64,000 nucleotides of DNA. Source: Thermincola carboxydiphila. Lineage in GTDB: Bacteria > Bacillota > Thermincolia > Thermincolales > UBA2595. This document shows, piece after piece, positions 8,601 through 17,761 of the stretch. Within the stretch, counting starts at the first letter, position 1. Every line of letters starts with the position of its first letter. The stretch spans positions 1 to 64,000 of the forward strand of contig JAENYP010000001.1 in NCBI GenBank assembly GCA_016841725.1. The letters run 5' to 3'. The position numbers were made by a program, and so were the translations under genes. Below the pieces are notes generated by a model. It was not told the DNA's origin, made no database searches, and was given only the letters and a program-made list of their open reading frames with translations.

Positions 8601-9971
8601 CTCATTCACATTTGGAGAAAAACCCGTTGTCTCCAGGTCAAAAACCACAAATTCCTTTTCCTGCAGGTTTCCCGGTTGAGGCCTGACCACTATCGGTTCA
8701 CCGTCATCCACCAGGTAGCCCTCAATACCGTAGATTATCTTAATACCATGCTTTTTCCCGGCCTCATAAGCATCGGGATAGGCCTGAACAACTCCATGGT
8801 CAGTTATGGCCACAGCCGGATGTCCCCATGCCGCTGCCGTGGCCACAGCTTCACCGATACCGGTAAAGCCGTCCATAGCGCTCATTTTGGTATGCAGATG
8901 AAGTTCGACCCTCTTTTCCGGCGCCTGGTCAGACCGGGGTTCTTGTTGGGTGAGGTTGATATCCCATGCCATAATGGTAAGCTCCTGGGAAAATTTATCT
9001 TGCTGAAGCGGGCCCCTTACTTTGACCCAAGCTCCCTTCCCCAGAGCTCCGGAAACCCTGCCGGCATCCTTTTCATCTTCAAAAAACTTTACCGTAATGC
9101 TATCAGTAAGGTCGGTAACATCAAAACTGACCAGAGTCCGGCCGCTCTTCAACAGGCGGATATCCAGACTGGTTATCTTCCCCCTGACAACAATGCTTTT
9201 TTCTTCCTCGGTTATCAGTTCCATGGGTACAGGGTCATCCTTGATAACCCTTCCCACCAAAGCACCCGCTTCGGGTTCGCCGGACCTTTTTCTGCGAAAA
9301 CCGGTCCCGGCAGGTTTCTGCCTGCCGGGTCCCTCCTTTGGTGGAAGTACAGAGTTCCCCGTGTTTTGCGAAATAAGTTCCTTAACATATTCGGCCTCCT
9401 TGCGGGAAACCCACTCCTCCTGTTCACACCGGTCTTCCTCCAAAACATGGACACTCACCCTGACCTCAAAGCCAAATTCATCTTTGAGCAGTTCTGAGAT
9501 CAAACCGGGGACCCTGCGCTGGTCGAGTAATTCTGCCCCGACCTGACTCTTAACAAACAATTGGAGTGTCTGCTCGTGATACTTTTTGGAAACCTGTGCC
9601 AGCACCCCTGACAATACCGGGTGTTTGCAGACCAGGTAATATACAATGTCATCCCAGTAAGCCTTTAGCAGATCTCCCGGGGTTAACTCCGGGATGCAGT
9701 ACCTCAGCGAAAAACCGATACCCTTAACTTCCGGTATTTCCTTGATTATTTCTCCGGCCAGAATCTCCAGGTGGCTTTTTTTAACCAGCCTGTCCAGAAG
9801 CAGATGAATCTGCCATGCCCTGGCGGACTTTTTTATTTCCACCCTGAGGACCTGGGCCTTATTCATGGCCTGCTTCAAGTCTTCAGGTATGATTAAGTGT
9901 TCTATGTAACTGCAAAAATGTAGAACGGCCGGAAGCCGTTCTTTATTTGGTTCAGGTGATACTGCCAACAA
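5610..9971 (-). CDS. polC: DNA polymerase III alpha subunit, Gram-positive PolC type
   Basis: 1453 residues, full length. Order: N-terminal domains (about 1-240), OB fold (about 255-345), PHP domain starting at VELHLHTKMSAMDG (about 355), a 3'-5' exonuclease inserted in it (FDLETTGF near 445, then VAHNAGFD and HRAVDDA), then the polymerase core with a CxxC...CxxC zinc site and the PDIDLNFSGEYQ catalytic motif. Fusion of proofreading and polymerase is the hallmark of PolC, restricted mainly to Firmicutes and relatives. The start is one of two adjacent TTG codons behind AGGAGGGG. It lies in the usual place between proS and rimP, here with extra genes on both sides. Confidence 0.98.
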   Translation of the reverse strand: MLAVSPEPNKERLPAVLHFCSYIEHLIIPEDLKQAMNKAQVLRVEIKKSARAWQIHLLLDRLVKKSHLEILAGEIIKEIPEVKGIGFSLRYCIPELTPGDLLKAYWDDIVYYLVCKHPVLSGVLAQVSKKYHEQTLQLFVKSQVGAELLDQRRVPGLISELLKDEFGFEVRVSVHVLEEDRCEQEEWVSRKEAEYVKELISQNTGNSVLPPKEGPGRQKPAGTGFRRKRSGEPEAGALVGRVIKDDPVPMELITEEEKSIVVRGKITSLDIRLLKSGRTLVSFDVTDLTDSITVKFFEDEKDAGRVSGALGKGAWVKVRGPLQQDKFSQELTIMAWDINLTQQEPRSDQAPEKRVELHLHTKMSAMDGFTGIGEAVATAAAWGHPAVAITDHGVVQAYPDAYEAGKKHGIKIIYGIEGYLVDDGEPIVVRPQPGNLQEKEFVVFDLETTGFSPNVNEIIEIGAVKLKNGRITDRFARFVRPRKGIPVEIQRLTGILPEMVADAAGIDAVLPEFMEFVGDAVLVAHNAGFDTGFLSVSLAHLNGGTLTNPVLDTLGLARALVPKLKKHKLKNLAAEFGVPLENHHRAVDDAEATAAIFLRLREQLKPRDINRLDEVNRLVKHINLDKLRTNHILILVKNETGLRNLYELVTLSHTKHYYRHPRMPRSELMKRREGLLIGSACEAGELISSYLDGADRAKLERIASFYDFLEIQPTGNNEFLIRQGRVSGNEFLQDMNRKIIEIGSRIDRPVVATCDVHFLDPADSLYRRVLMAGQGFEDADNQAPLYFRTTDEMMEEFSYLDAETAREVVITNPRKIADLIEEIKPMPDDFFPPKIDGAEEQIKGMTWDRVKSVYGEPLPDIVQKRVEKELNSIINNGFAVLYLIAHKLVKKSNTDGYLVGSRGSVGSSFVATMTGITEVNPLPPHYICPVCRNSEFITDGSYGSGADLPDKNCPGCGTKYKKDGFDIPFEVFLGFEGDKVPDIDLNFSGEYQPVAFKYTEELFGEGHAFRAGTIGTIAEKTAYGFIRKYLEERGMTKRKAETDRLVIGCSGVKRTTGQHPGGIMVIPGDMNIHDFTPLQYPADDKKSGVLTTHFDYHSISGRIVKLDILGHDDPTVIKMLEDLTGIDAKTVPLDEPETMKIFSDVAVLGVTPEQIGSNVGSFAIPEFGTKFVRQMLEDTEPKTFSELVRISGFSHGTDVWLNNAQDLIREGICKLSEAISARDDIMIYLIHRGLEPRRAFKIMEAVRKGKGVKPEDEQYMREFDVPEWYIESCKKIKYMFPKAHAVAYVMMAYRIAYFKVHYPEAFYATYFTVRADEFDADIVVQGSFVIRQKIHEIESKGNDASTKEKNMLTILEVALEMYERGIKMLRVSLGESQAARFLITDEGILPPFAALQGLGETAARNIVKARSDKSFTSVEDLRVRSKLSKTVIEIMHNHGCLQELPETDQMALF

Positions 9972-9995
9972 TTTCCCCTCCTGAATCCGGTCCTG

Positions 9996-10670
9996 TTATT
10001 CACCCTGCTCCACCTGATATACACCCGGTATATCACCAAGTTCATACATTATTTCATTAAGGTCGGTTTTAGGTGGCAGCTTGGTATCAATTTCAAACAA
10101 TACTTTCTTGTCATCACTCAGCTGTTTCATCTGTAAATTAAGAATAAGGATACCGCGTTCACCGAGATATGAACCAACCCGTCCCAACTGCCCCGGCCTG
10201 TTCTCCGCAGTAACCATAAACACCACAACATGTGCCAGTCCGGCAATAAGTTTCTCAACTTTGCCAAGATAAATGAGGGTCAAAAAAACAACCCCTGTTG
10301 TTACCAGTGCAGGAAAATAGAACCCGGCTCCAAGAGCAAGGCCAACCCCGGCAACAACCCACAGGCTGGCAGCAGTAGTCAGGCCCTTAACAGTAGCCCC
10401 TTCACGCATAATCGTACCTGCTCCTAGAAAACCGATACCACTGACGACCTGTGCCGCAATTCTCCCCGGGTCGATATTGGTTGCACCCTGGTACAATTGA
10501 TATAAATCCTGGGATACCAGCATAATCAGGGCAGACCCAACACAAACCAGGATGTGTGTCCTAAAACCTGCCGATTTGTTCAGGCTTTCACGCTCAAGAC
10601 CGATTAATCCTCCCAATATGCCTGCCATTATAATTCGGATGATAACCTGTATTTCATCGGTACCCGGCAA
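9996..10670 (-). CDS. MgtC/SapB family membrane protein
   Basis: 224 residues from a TTG start. Four or five hydrophobic segments span about residues 8-140 with the family motif GGLIGLERESLNKSAGFRTH and a Gly-rich GIGFLGAGTIM. A C-terminal cytoplasmic domain of about 80 residues resembles an ACT fold (GQLGRVGSYLGERGI). MgtC proteins are linked to Mg2+ limitation and F-type ATPase control in other bacteria; the role here is unknown. It sits between the glycosyltransferase and polC genes. Confidence 0.85.
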   Translation of the reverse strand: MPGTDEIQVIIRIIMAGILGGLIGLERESLNKSAGFRTHILVCVGSALIMLVSQDLYQLYQGATNIDPGRIAAQVVSGIGFLGAGTIMREGATVKGLTTAASLWVVAGVGLALGAGFYFPALVTTGVVFLTLIYLGKVEKLIAGLAHVVVFMVTAENRPGQLGRVGSYLGERGILILNLQMKQLSDDKKVLFEIDTKLPPKTDLNEIMYELGDIPGVYQVEQGE

Positions 10671-10694
10671 CAGCTTTCCCCCCTCGGCTCCTGT

Positions 10695-11324
10695 TTAACC
10701 CCGCCTGACACACCTGGCAATATCCCAGTACATTCTAAGCCTGGCCATAAATCCCCGGACAACTCCCATTTTTTCTTCTTTCATAACATGTGTCATATCT
10801 CTTAATTCGACTTCAACTACGGAAATTCCTGCCGTTTTGGCAAATCTCGTCAATGCTACTTCTACCCCATACCTGGTCAGTTCCAGGTTGGATATCTGCC
10901 GGAACAGTTGGCTTTTTACAGCACGCTGTCCTGACAAATATGGCGCGATAAACTGGGCCAGGTCTGTAGCCAGCCGGCCGTGATCAAATATTCCCACTGT
11001 CATTTCAGCCCGTCCCTCAAGGACAGGCAGCAGCAGGTCAACTACATGCAGAGGCTGAAGTCCGATCAGGTCGGCATCCAGAAACAAGACCACATCAGCA
11101 TCTGTGTTGTTGATCCCTACCATCATGGCGCCACCCTTGCCAAGGTTCTGTTCCAGGGTAACTACTTTAGCACCCAGCGCCCTGGCAATTTCTGCAGTAT
11201 TATCTGTGGAACCGTCACTGACAACTATAGTTTCAGCAATAAAGGGCACCTGTTTCACGGCCTCAATAACTTTTCCTATTGTCTGCTCCTCATTGTATGC
11301 CGGAATTATAACTGCTGATTTCAT
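10695..11324 (-). CDS. Family 2 glycosyltransferase
   Basis: 209 residues with a GT-A nucleotide-sugar fold: VIIPAYNEEQTIGKVI at the N terminus, VVSDGSTDNT, and the metal-binding FLDADLIG. It is short and soluble, with no membrane segments, resembling the polyprenyl-phosphate or glucosyl-3-phosphoglycerate synthase branch. The acceptor cannot be told from sequence. The ATG follows a strong GGGGGGAGGAG box. It lies between proS and mgtC. Confidence 0.85.
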   Translation of the reverse strand: MKSAVIIPAYNEEQTIGKVIEAVKQVPFIAETIVVSDGSTDNTAEIARALGAKVVTLEQNLGKGGAMMVGINNTDADVVLFLDADLIGLQPLHVVDLLLPVLEGRAEMTVGIFDHGRLATDLAQFIAPYLSGQRAVKSQLFRQISNLELTRYGVEVALTRFAKTAGISVVEVELRDMTHVMKEEKMGVVRGFMARLRMYWDIARCVRRG

Positions 11325-11410
11325 AACAGCTCCTCCCCCCGGTAGTGCACTGATTAATAATTATTCGTATGCTTGATAGATATGCCTGCATATTGCCCCA
11401 GACCGTTTTC

Positions 11411-13144
11411 CTAAGACATAGGCATTGATTCCGCAAGCTCGTCGGAGACAATCTTCCGGATAACTGAAACTGCATTGGTGACAGGAACAGTGCGGACATC
11501 TCCCGTTCTGCGGTGTTTAATCTCAACTGTGCCCTCATCAACTGCCTTTGTCCCCACTATAACCCTTAATGGGAAACCGATCAGATCGGCATCCTTGAAC
11601 TTGACACCTGGCCGCTCATTCCTGTCATCAATAATTGCTTCCACCCCACTGTCATTAAGGGAGTAATAGATTTGCTGCGCCAGTTCAAGCTGCTTTTCGT
11701 CTTTAGAACTGACAGGCACCACCACAGCATGAAAAGGTGCAATAGGCATAGGCCATATAATTCCGTCCTGATCATGGTTTTGTTCTATGGAGGCTGCCAC
11801 CGTGCGGCTTACCCCTACGCCATAGCAACCCATGACCATCAGTTTTTCCCTGCCGTTTTCATCAAGATACTTTGCTCCCAAGGCTTCACTGTATTTGGTC
11901 CCCAGTTTAAAGACCTGGCCAACCTCGATACCCCTGGCTTCCAGAAGTATGCCCTCACACCTGGGGCACTTTTCTCCTGCCCTGACCATCCTGATGTCGG
12001 CAGTCTGCTCAGGTTCAAAATCCCTGCCCGGGTTAACATTTATCATGTGTGTATCAGTCTTGTTAGCTCCGGTGATGATATTTCTCATCTGCATAACCTC
12101 ATTGTCGGCAATGACACGTATACCCTTTAAGCCTGCAGGACCGGCAAACCCCGTGGCAGCGCCGGTAATTTCCTGTACTGTGCGTTCATCCGCCATTTCC
12201 AGCTGCAGGGACCCCAACAGGTTCTGGAGTTTGATTTCATTAATTTCCCGGTCCCCCCGAACCATGGCCGCAATCGTTTCTGCCTCGGTCCGGTATATAA
12301 GTGTCTTCACCAGTTTTTCCGGGCCGGTATTCAGGAATCCGGTTACTTCATCAATGGTCCTGGCTCCAGGTGTGCTTATCTCCTGCATTTCCTTCATTTC
12401 TTCAGCTGTGTTCCCGGAGTCCGGGACTGCCTCGGCCTTTTCCACATTGGCCGCATAATTACAGGTGTCACAATACACAATTGCCGCTTCCCCGGAATCA
12501 GCGACAACCATAAATTCATGGGTACCCCCGCTGCCGCCGATAGCCCCTGGGTCTGCCTCCACCGGTCTGAACTGCAGGCCGCAGCGGGTAAAAATCCTTG
12601 AATAAGCATCATACATTTTTTGGTAGCTTATATTAAGGCCTTCATTATCCCTGTCAAATGAATAGAGGTCCTTCATGATAAATTCCCTGCCGCGCATCAG
12701 ACCAAATCGCGGCCGCCGTTCATCCCGGTACTTGTTCTGAATTTGATAGAGCAGCAGTGGCAGCTGTTTATAGCTTCTGACATCCCCCTTCACCAGGTCA
12801 GTGATAATTTCCTCATGAGTCGGACCCAGAGCAAAATCCCTGCCGTGACGGTCTTTCAGCCTAAACAATTCGTCACCGTAAACATGCCACCTGCCTGATT
12901 GCATCCAGAGTTCGGCCGGCTGTATTATGGGCAGCATCAATTCCTGCCCACCCTTTTTATCCATTTCTTCCCTGACAATCTGAATTACCTTTTTAATGAC
13001 ACGGTATCCCAAAGGAAGAAATGTATATACTCCGGAAGCGGCTTTTCTAATCATGCCTGCCCTTAACATTAGAATATGGCTGATTACCTCCGCCTCAGCA
13101 GGTACTTCCCTGAGGGTTGGAGCAAAAATCTCAGATATCTTCAT
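11411..13144 (-). CDS. proS: Prolyl-tRNA synthetase
   Basis: 577 residues from the ATG giving [15 protein letters not shown], preceded by GAGGGAGG at eight bases; an earlier in-frame ATG lacks such a site. It is a class II synthetase of the bacterial type: motif 2 [20 protein letters not shown], an inserted YbaK-like editing domain (about 225-405), motif 3 [13 protein letters not shown], and a C-terminal anticodon-binding domain ([14 protein letters not shown]). It charges tRNA-Pro. The position after ispG and rseP matches B. subtilis. Confidence 0.97.
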   Translation of the reverse strand: MKISEIFAPTLREVPAEAEVISHILMLRAGMIRKAASGVYTFLPLGYRVIKKVIQIVREEMDKKGGQELMLPIIQPAELWMQSGRWHVYGDELFRLKDRHGRDFALGPTHEEIITDLVKGDVRSYKQLPLLLYQIQNKYRDERRPRFGLMRGREFIMKDLYSFDRDNEGLNISYQKMYDAYSRIFTRCGLQFRPVEADPGAIGGSGGTHEFMVVADSGEAAIVYCDTCNYAANVEKAEAVPDSGNTAEEMKEMQEISTPGARTIDEVTGFLNTGPEKLVKTLIYRTEAETIAAMVRGDREINEIKLQNLLGSLQLEMADERTVQEITGAATGFAGPAGLKGIRVIADNEVMQMRNIITGANKTDTHMINVNPGRDFEPEQTADIRMVRAGEKCPRCEGILLEARGIEVGQVFKLGTKYSEALGAKYLDENGREKLMVMGCYGVGVSRTVAASIEQNHDQDGIIWPMPIAPFHAVVVPVSSKDEKQLELAQQIYYSLNDSGVEAIIDDRNERPGVKFKDADLIGFPLRVIVGTKAVDEGTVEIKHRRTGDVRTVPVTNAVSVIRKIVSDELAESMPMS

Positions 13145-13220
13145 AAAACAAACCTCCCTCTGTATTATTCCATTTTTTGGATGCATTTTATTCCAAAAAA
13201 AATAATTCGTTTCTCAGTAC

Positions 13221-14279
13221 TTATTCCAAGGACATTTTACCGATTTCTTTTAACAACTCCTCAACCAAATGTTCTTCGGGAATTTTCCTGATTACCTGTC
13301 CTTTCTTAAACAACAGTCCCACACCCCGGCCTCCGGCAATCCCTATATCCGCATCCCTGGCTTCCCCGGGACCGTTAACTACACATCCCATGATTGCTAC
13401 CTTCAAAGGCTTTGTAAGGTACTGTATCTTTTGCTCAACCTCCTGGGCAATCCCAATCAAATTGATTTCTGTCCGGCCACAGGTGGGGCAGGATACGATA
13501 ACAGGCCCCCTTTGCCGCAGTTCAAGGGATTTCAGTATCTCAAACCCCACCCTTACTTCTTCCACAGGGTCACCTGTCAGGGAAACTCTTAGAGTATCCC
13601 CAATCCCCTGGCTGAGCAAGCTGCCAATCCCCACAGCAGACCTTATTGTACCGGCCCAGGGAGTTCCTGCTTCAGTTACTCCAATATGTAACGGGTAGTC
13701 CACTTCTTTTGTTATTCTTTGGTATGCTTCAACCATTAAGGGAATATCAAAAGCCTTTAGAGAAATTTTGATGTCGAAAAAGTTGTTTTCCTCTAAAAGC
13801 CTCACATGCTGCAGAGCGCTTTCAACAAGCCCGGCAGGTGTTATCTTACCGTATTTCTCCAGGAGGGACTTGTCCAATGAACCAGCATTAACCCCAATCC
13901 TGATAGGAATCCGGCGTTCCCTGGCTGCACTGACAACTTCCCTGACAGGATTAGGGCCGCCAATATTCCCGGGATTCAGCCTCAGCCCGCTGACTCCATT
14001 GGCAATTGATTTTAAGGCCAGCTTGTGGTCAAAATGAATATCTGCTATCACCGGCACTGGACTCAACCGGGTTATTTCCTTTAATGTATCGGCAGCAGCA
14101 CCATCCGGTACTGCCACCCTGACCAGCTCACAGCCGGCTTCCGCCAGCCTTGAAATTTGATTAACTGTCGCCCCGATATCTCTGGTGTCCGTATTGGTCA
14201 TCGACTGGACCACAACAGGGGCATTGCCTCCTACAGGCACATTGCCGATCATTATTTTTCTGGTTGACCTTCTCTGCAA
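13221..14279 (-). CDS. ispG: 4-hydroxy-3-methylbut-2-enyl diphosphate synthase (flavodoxin)
   Basis: 352 residues from a TTG start with AGGAGG seven bases upstream. IspG makes HMBPP from MEcPP, the penultimate MEP-pathway step. A TIM-barrel N-terminal part (VQSMTNTDTRDIGATV) is followed by the [4Fe-4S] domain with cysteines in SCPTCGRTE and MGCVVNGPGEA. It sits between rseP and proS, close to dxr, so two MEP enzymes share this operon. Confidence 0.97.
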   Translation of the reverse strand: MQRRSTRKIMIGNVPVGGNAPVVVQSMTNTDTRDIGATVNQISRLAEAGCELVRVAVPDGAAADTLKEITRLSPVPVIADIHFDHKLALKSIANGVSGLRLNPGNIGGPNPVREVVSAARERRIPIRIGVNAGSLDKSLLEKYGKITPAGLVESALQHVRLLEENNFFDIKISLKAFDIPLMVEAYQRITKEVDYPLHIGVTEAGTPWAGTIRSAVGIGSLLSQGIGDTLRVSLTGDPVEEVRVGFEILKSLELRQRGPVIVSCPTCGRTEINLIGIAQEVEQKIQYLTKPLKVAIMGCVVNGPGEARDADIGIAGGRGVGLLFKKGQVIRKIPEEHLVEELLKEIGKMSLE

Positions 14280-14290
14280 GCTTCTGCCTC

Positions 14291-15388
14291 CTAACTGAAC
14301 ATCTGGACTATGTCCTGATAAGTAATAACAACCATTATAAAGAGCAGGAACATTAATCCCACCATATGGATGAAGTTCTCTTTGGCTTGGTCAACCGGAG
14401 TCCCCCTGATTCCTTCCCAGCCCAGGAATACCAGTCTGCTGCCATCCAGGGCAGGTATTGGGAGAAGGTTAAATAATCCTATCTGCAGGCTCAGGAATCC
14501 AGCAATATTTACTAAGAAAATAAATCCCATCTCGGCTGCCTTGCCCAGTTCATATGTGATTCTGACCGGTCCGCTCAACTCAACAGGCATTTCCTTGGAA
14601 ATCATTTTGCCAATAAACACAAATGTTAAACTAAGCATCTCATATGTCTTCACAGAACCCTGCTTTAGTGACTCAAAAACCCCCGGTTTTCTGGTCTGTG
14701 GTGTAATTCCTATCAAGCCCCACTGGGTCTCCGGGTCTTTTTCCGGTTTGACCTCAAATACCCTTGTCTCCTGATCCCTTTGAACTTCAATCTGCAATTC
14801 CTTTTCCGGACTGGCATGGATAATCTGCAGGATATCTTCCCATGTATTCACCCTCTGAGTATCAATTCTGGTAATAGTATCTCCCGGTTTTATACCTACC
14901 TCTGCGGCCGGTCTGTCAGGAATAACCTGGTTTATCTTATTTACCGGAACCCCGGAAACCCAGATAATTACTGCAAAGAGCACTACAGCCAGGGCAAAAT
15001 TCATCACAGGCCCGGCCGCGATTATGGCCATTCTCTGAAGAACGGTCTTGTTGGCAAAACTTCTCTCAGGGGCCACCGCAACAGCAGCATAGTCAGCTGG
15101 GTTATTTTCCTTGATATCTTTGGTATCCTTGGTTTCCCCTGACTCCCGCCGGTCCTCTTCAGGGTCCATTCCGGCCATGCGCACAAAGCCACCCAACGGG
15201 AAAACCCTGAGGTTATAAGCTGTTTCACCTCTGCGAAACCCAACCAGCCTTGGTCCGAAACCGATACTGAATTCATACACCAGAACCCCGACAAGTTTGG
15301 CCACCGCAAAATGGCCCATTTCATGCACCAGCACGAGCACTCCAAAAACCAAAATCGCATAAGCAATATATATTAACCAGTCTGGCAT
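14291..15388 (-). CDS. rseP: RIP metalloprotease RseP/RasP
   Basis: 365 residues from the ATG at 15388 behind GAGGG; a GTG three codons earlier overlaps that site. It is a site-2 intramembrane zinc protease: HEMGH in the first membrane segment (about residue 22), a PDZ domain (about 175-250, GIKPGDTITRID), and the NLLPIPALDG motif in a late membrane segment that completes the zinc site. The family cleaves anti-sigma factors and signal peptides in the membrane. Its place after dxr matches B. subtilis rasP. Confidence 0.96.
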   Translation of the reverse strand: MPDWLIYIAYAILVFGVLVLVHEMGHFAVAKLVGVLVYEFSIGFGPRLVGFRRGETAYNLRVFPLGGFVRMAGMDPEEDRRESGETKDTKDIKENNPADYAAVAVAPERSFANKTVLQRMAIIAAGPVMNFALAVVLFAVIIWVSGVPVNKINQVIPDRPAAEVGIKPGDTITRIDTQRVNTWEDILQIIHASPEKELQIEVQRDQETRVFEVKPEKDPETQWGLIGITPQTRKPGVFESLKQGSVKTYEMLSLTFVFIGKMISKEMPVELSGPVRITYELGKAAEMGFIFLVNIAGFLSLQIGLFNLLPIPALDGSRLVFLGWEGIRGTPVDQAKENFIHMVGLMFLLFIMVVITYQDIVQMFS

Positions 15389-15440
15389 TTTTTTCACCCT
15401 CTAATCGTATTTTTTTTTTCATATTACCATGTATTTATTC

Positions 15441-16598
15441 TTATATTATCGTTTTACCGACTGCAGACTCAGCTTCTTCGCGGGCCCACATGTCACTCCC
15501 GAGAATGTCATCCAGTCCGGGACTCTGTACAGGAGTATGATTGGCCATCACCTTTTCAATCAATAACGGGATATCCAAAAATTCGATTTGCCCATTTAAA
15601 AACATTTCTACTGCCTTTTCATTGGCAGCATTCAACACTGCAGGCATTGTCCCCCCCTGCCTCCCGGCCTCATATGCCAAGCCCAGACAAGTAAATATCT
15701 CGGGACGCGGCGCTGCAAAAGACAAGTGCCCAGAGGCCGCCAGGTTAAGCCTGGGAAAATCATTTCCCAGCCTTTCGGGATATGTGAGTGCATATTGTAT
15801 CGGCAGCTTCATATCAGGCAAACCCATTTGGGCCAGTACCGATCCATCTGTGAACTCCACCATGGAATGGACAATGCTCTGGGGATGTATGAGCACATCT
15901 ATTTCCTGCAGTTCCACATCAAAAAGCCACCGGGCCTCGATTACCTCAAGCCCCTTATTCATCATTGTTGCCGAATCAACAGTTATCTTGCGTCCCATGG
16001 ACCAGTTTGGATGCTTCAGGGCATCAGCAACGGTAACACTCTGCAGCTGGCTGTGAGACCAGTCTCTAAACGGCCCGCCTGAGGCAGTAAGTATAATCCT
16101 GCTAACCCGGGAACGTTCCTCGCCATTGAGACACTGAAAAATTGCCGAGTGTTCACTGTCTACAGGTAATATACTGACACCTTTTTCATGTGCCAGTTTC
16201 ATTACAATTTCCCCTGCGGCAACCAGAGTCTCCTTATTGGCCAGGGCAATATCCTTCCCGGCATTGATTGCCTCTAAAGTCGGCAGCAGCCCCAGTGTGC
16301 CCGTAATTGATGTCACCACGACATCCACCTCTGCCATTCGGGCAATCTCCGCCATCCCCTGAACACCTGAAACAATTTCAACATCAGGCGGTATTAAGCT
16401 TTTAAGACGCGGAATATCATCCTCTGTCCCTACACTCACGATTTTAGGGCAATACTTGTTAACCTGTGTGGCCAGCTTTTGCAGATTGCTGCCTGCAGCA
16501 AGCCCTGTCACCTGAAAAATATCGGGAAACATGTCTAATACTTCAAGAGTCTGGGTCCCTATGGATCCGGTGCTGCCAAGTACAACGATGTTTTTCAT
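15441..16598 (-). CDS. dxr: 1-deoxy-D-xylulose 5-phosphate reductoisomerase
   Basis: 385 residues. The N-terminal Rossmann motif VLGSTGSIGTQTLEVL binds NADPH. The catalytic region has PVDSEHSAIFQCLNG and TASGGPFRDW, and the substrate/metal loop KITVDSATMMNKGLEVIEA. It commits DXP to the MEP pathway for isopentenyl diphosphate. It lies between a YtvI-like membrane protein gene and rseP. Confidence 0.98.
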   Translation of the reverse strand: MKNIVVLGSTGSIGTQTLEVLDMFPDIFQVTGLAAGSNLQKLATQVNKYCPKIVSVGTEDDIPRLKSLIPPDVEIVSGVQGMAEIARMAEVDVVVTSITGTLGLLPTLEAINAGKDIALANKETLVAAGEIVMKLAHEKGVSILPVDSEHSAIFQCLNGEERSRVSRIILTASGGPFRDWSHSQLQSVTVADALKHPNWSMGRKITVDSATMMNKGLEVIEARWLFDVELQEIDVLIHPQSIVHSMVEFTDGSVLAQMGLPDMKLPIQYALTYPERLGNDFPRLNLAASGHLSFAAPRPEIFTCLGLAYEAGRQGGTMPAVLNAANEKAVEMFLNGQIEFLDIPLLIEKVMANHTPVQSPGLDDILGSDMWAREEAESAVGKTII

Positions 16599-16657
16599 TA
16601 TATCTTCTCCTATATGATACTATACTATAATGTCAATTTAAACCCAAAATGATTCCG

Positions 16658-16670
16658 GGTTCCGCGAACC
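16658..16670 (-). terminator. Small hairpin just after the YtvI-like gene
   Basis: GGTTC-CGC-GAACC forms a 5-bp stem 11 bp past the stop codon. On the minus strand it is followed by CGGAATCATTTTGGG, which has only a short T run. It may attenuate between this gene and dxr, but a full stop is unlikely because the cluster looks like one operon. Confidence 0.3.
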
Positions 16671-16680
16671 ACCCCGCCAC

Positions 16681-17745
16681 TCAACTTTTCCACCGCAGCA
16701 AACCGGCAGAACCACAGGCCTTCAGAGCAATCACAAACAGAGGACCGGCGATTACCCCAATGGCCCCCATAAGCTGAAGACCTACATACATGCTGACAAG
16801 GGTCGCCAGTGGGTGCAGGCCAATAGAATTGGAAACAATTTTGGTCTCCAGCACCTGCCTGACAATGATGACAATGGCATAAAGGACAGTTAACTTGATG
16901 GCAAAAACAGTGTCCCCGGTAATAAACTCCCATATAATCCAGGGCAGATATATAGCGCTCGGCCCCAGGACCGGAATAATATCGGCAACTCCAATAACAA
17001 GCGCCATAATCAGGGCATATGGAGCGCCAATCAGGTGCAGGCCGATAAGTGTCTGCAGAAAAGTGAGCGTAACAAGTACCAGGATTGCCCTGATGTAGCT
17101 GATTACGGCATAAAAAATATCCCTAACCACTTCAAGGACCTTACGGCCATATGGCTCCGGTATCACCTTCAGCCAGAAATCAATCAAAATACCTTTGTCT
17201 TTGGCCATAAAATATGTGGCAATACCACTTATAATTATCAGCAGAATAAACGTAGGGACCGATGAAATCAGGTTCAGCAGGGCATTGAGTAATGTACCCG
17301 TTACTTTTTCGGCCCTGCCCAGTATAGAATCCAGGCTGTAATCAGCGCCGGTTACTTTCTCATTTATGAATTCCGTAACATCACCCGGTAAGGCCAGGTA
17401 ATAGGCTTCGGCCTTACTCTGGAGAGATAAAATCACTGATTTAATATTATGAATATAATCAGGTAAAAATGCCGTTAAATGAACAAGTTCTACAATTAAC
17501 CTGGTGATGACGGCAGTAACCACCAGACCGGTGCCGCCAAATACCACCAGCATTGCTGTGCTAACAGCGGCTGTTCTGGGGAACCGCAGCCTATTCTGAA
17601 AGAAATCTACCAAAGGGTCCATGAAAAACGTAAGGAACAGCGCTAAAATAAATGGCGCCAGTATGGGGGCGACGAAGCGTCCCAAGAGGTATGCCACTGC
17701 TGTTCCCAACAATATAATAACCAGAGTTTTTGCAAAGTCCTTCAA
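16681..17745 (-). CDS. AI-2E family (YtvI-like) integral membrane protein
   Basis: 354 residues, mostly hydrophobic: two helices at each terminus and a central amphipathic region (about 80-150), the layout of the PF01594 family. The VADIIPVLGPSAIYLPW segment and the C-terminal GLHPLATLVSMYVGLQL are family hallmarks. It starts at TTG with AAGGTGG seven bases upstream. Substrate and role are unknown; some members are named sporulation protein YtvI. It is inserted between cdsA and dxr, which are adjacent in B. subtilis. Confidence 0.85.
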   Translation of the reverse strand: MKDFAKTLVIILLGTAVAYLLGRFVAPILAPFILALFLTFFMDPLVDFFQNRLRFPRTAAVSTAMLVVFGGTGLVVTAVITRLIVELVHLTAFLPDYIHNIKSVILSLQSKAEAYYLALPGDVTEFINEKVTGADYSLDSILGRAEKVTGTLLNALLNLISSVPTFILLIIISGIATYFMAKDKGILIDFWLKVIPEPYGRKVLEVVRDIFYAVISYIRAILVLVTLTFLQTLIGLHLIGAPYALIMALVIGVADIIPVLGPSAIYLPWIIWEFITGDTVFAIKLTVLYAIVIIVRQVLETKIVSNSIGLHPLATLVSMYVGLQLMGAIGVIAGPLFVIALKACGSAGLLRWKS

Positions 17746-17761
17746 GGTAAGGCCACCTTTA

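Noticed and set aside
16631-16636. TTGACA box upstream of dxr
   Set aside because: It is too close to the dxr ribosome site for a normal -10 and start point, and no -10 is found at 16-18 bp.
16625-16933. 102-residue minus-strand frame with many Cys and His
   Set aside because: It overlaps the end of the YtvI-like gene in another frame and has no likely start or family match.
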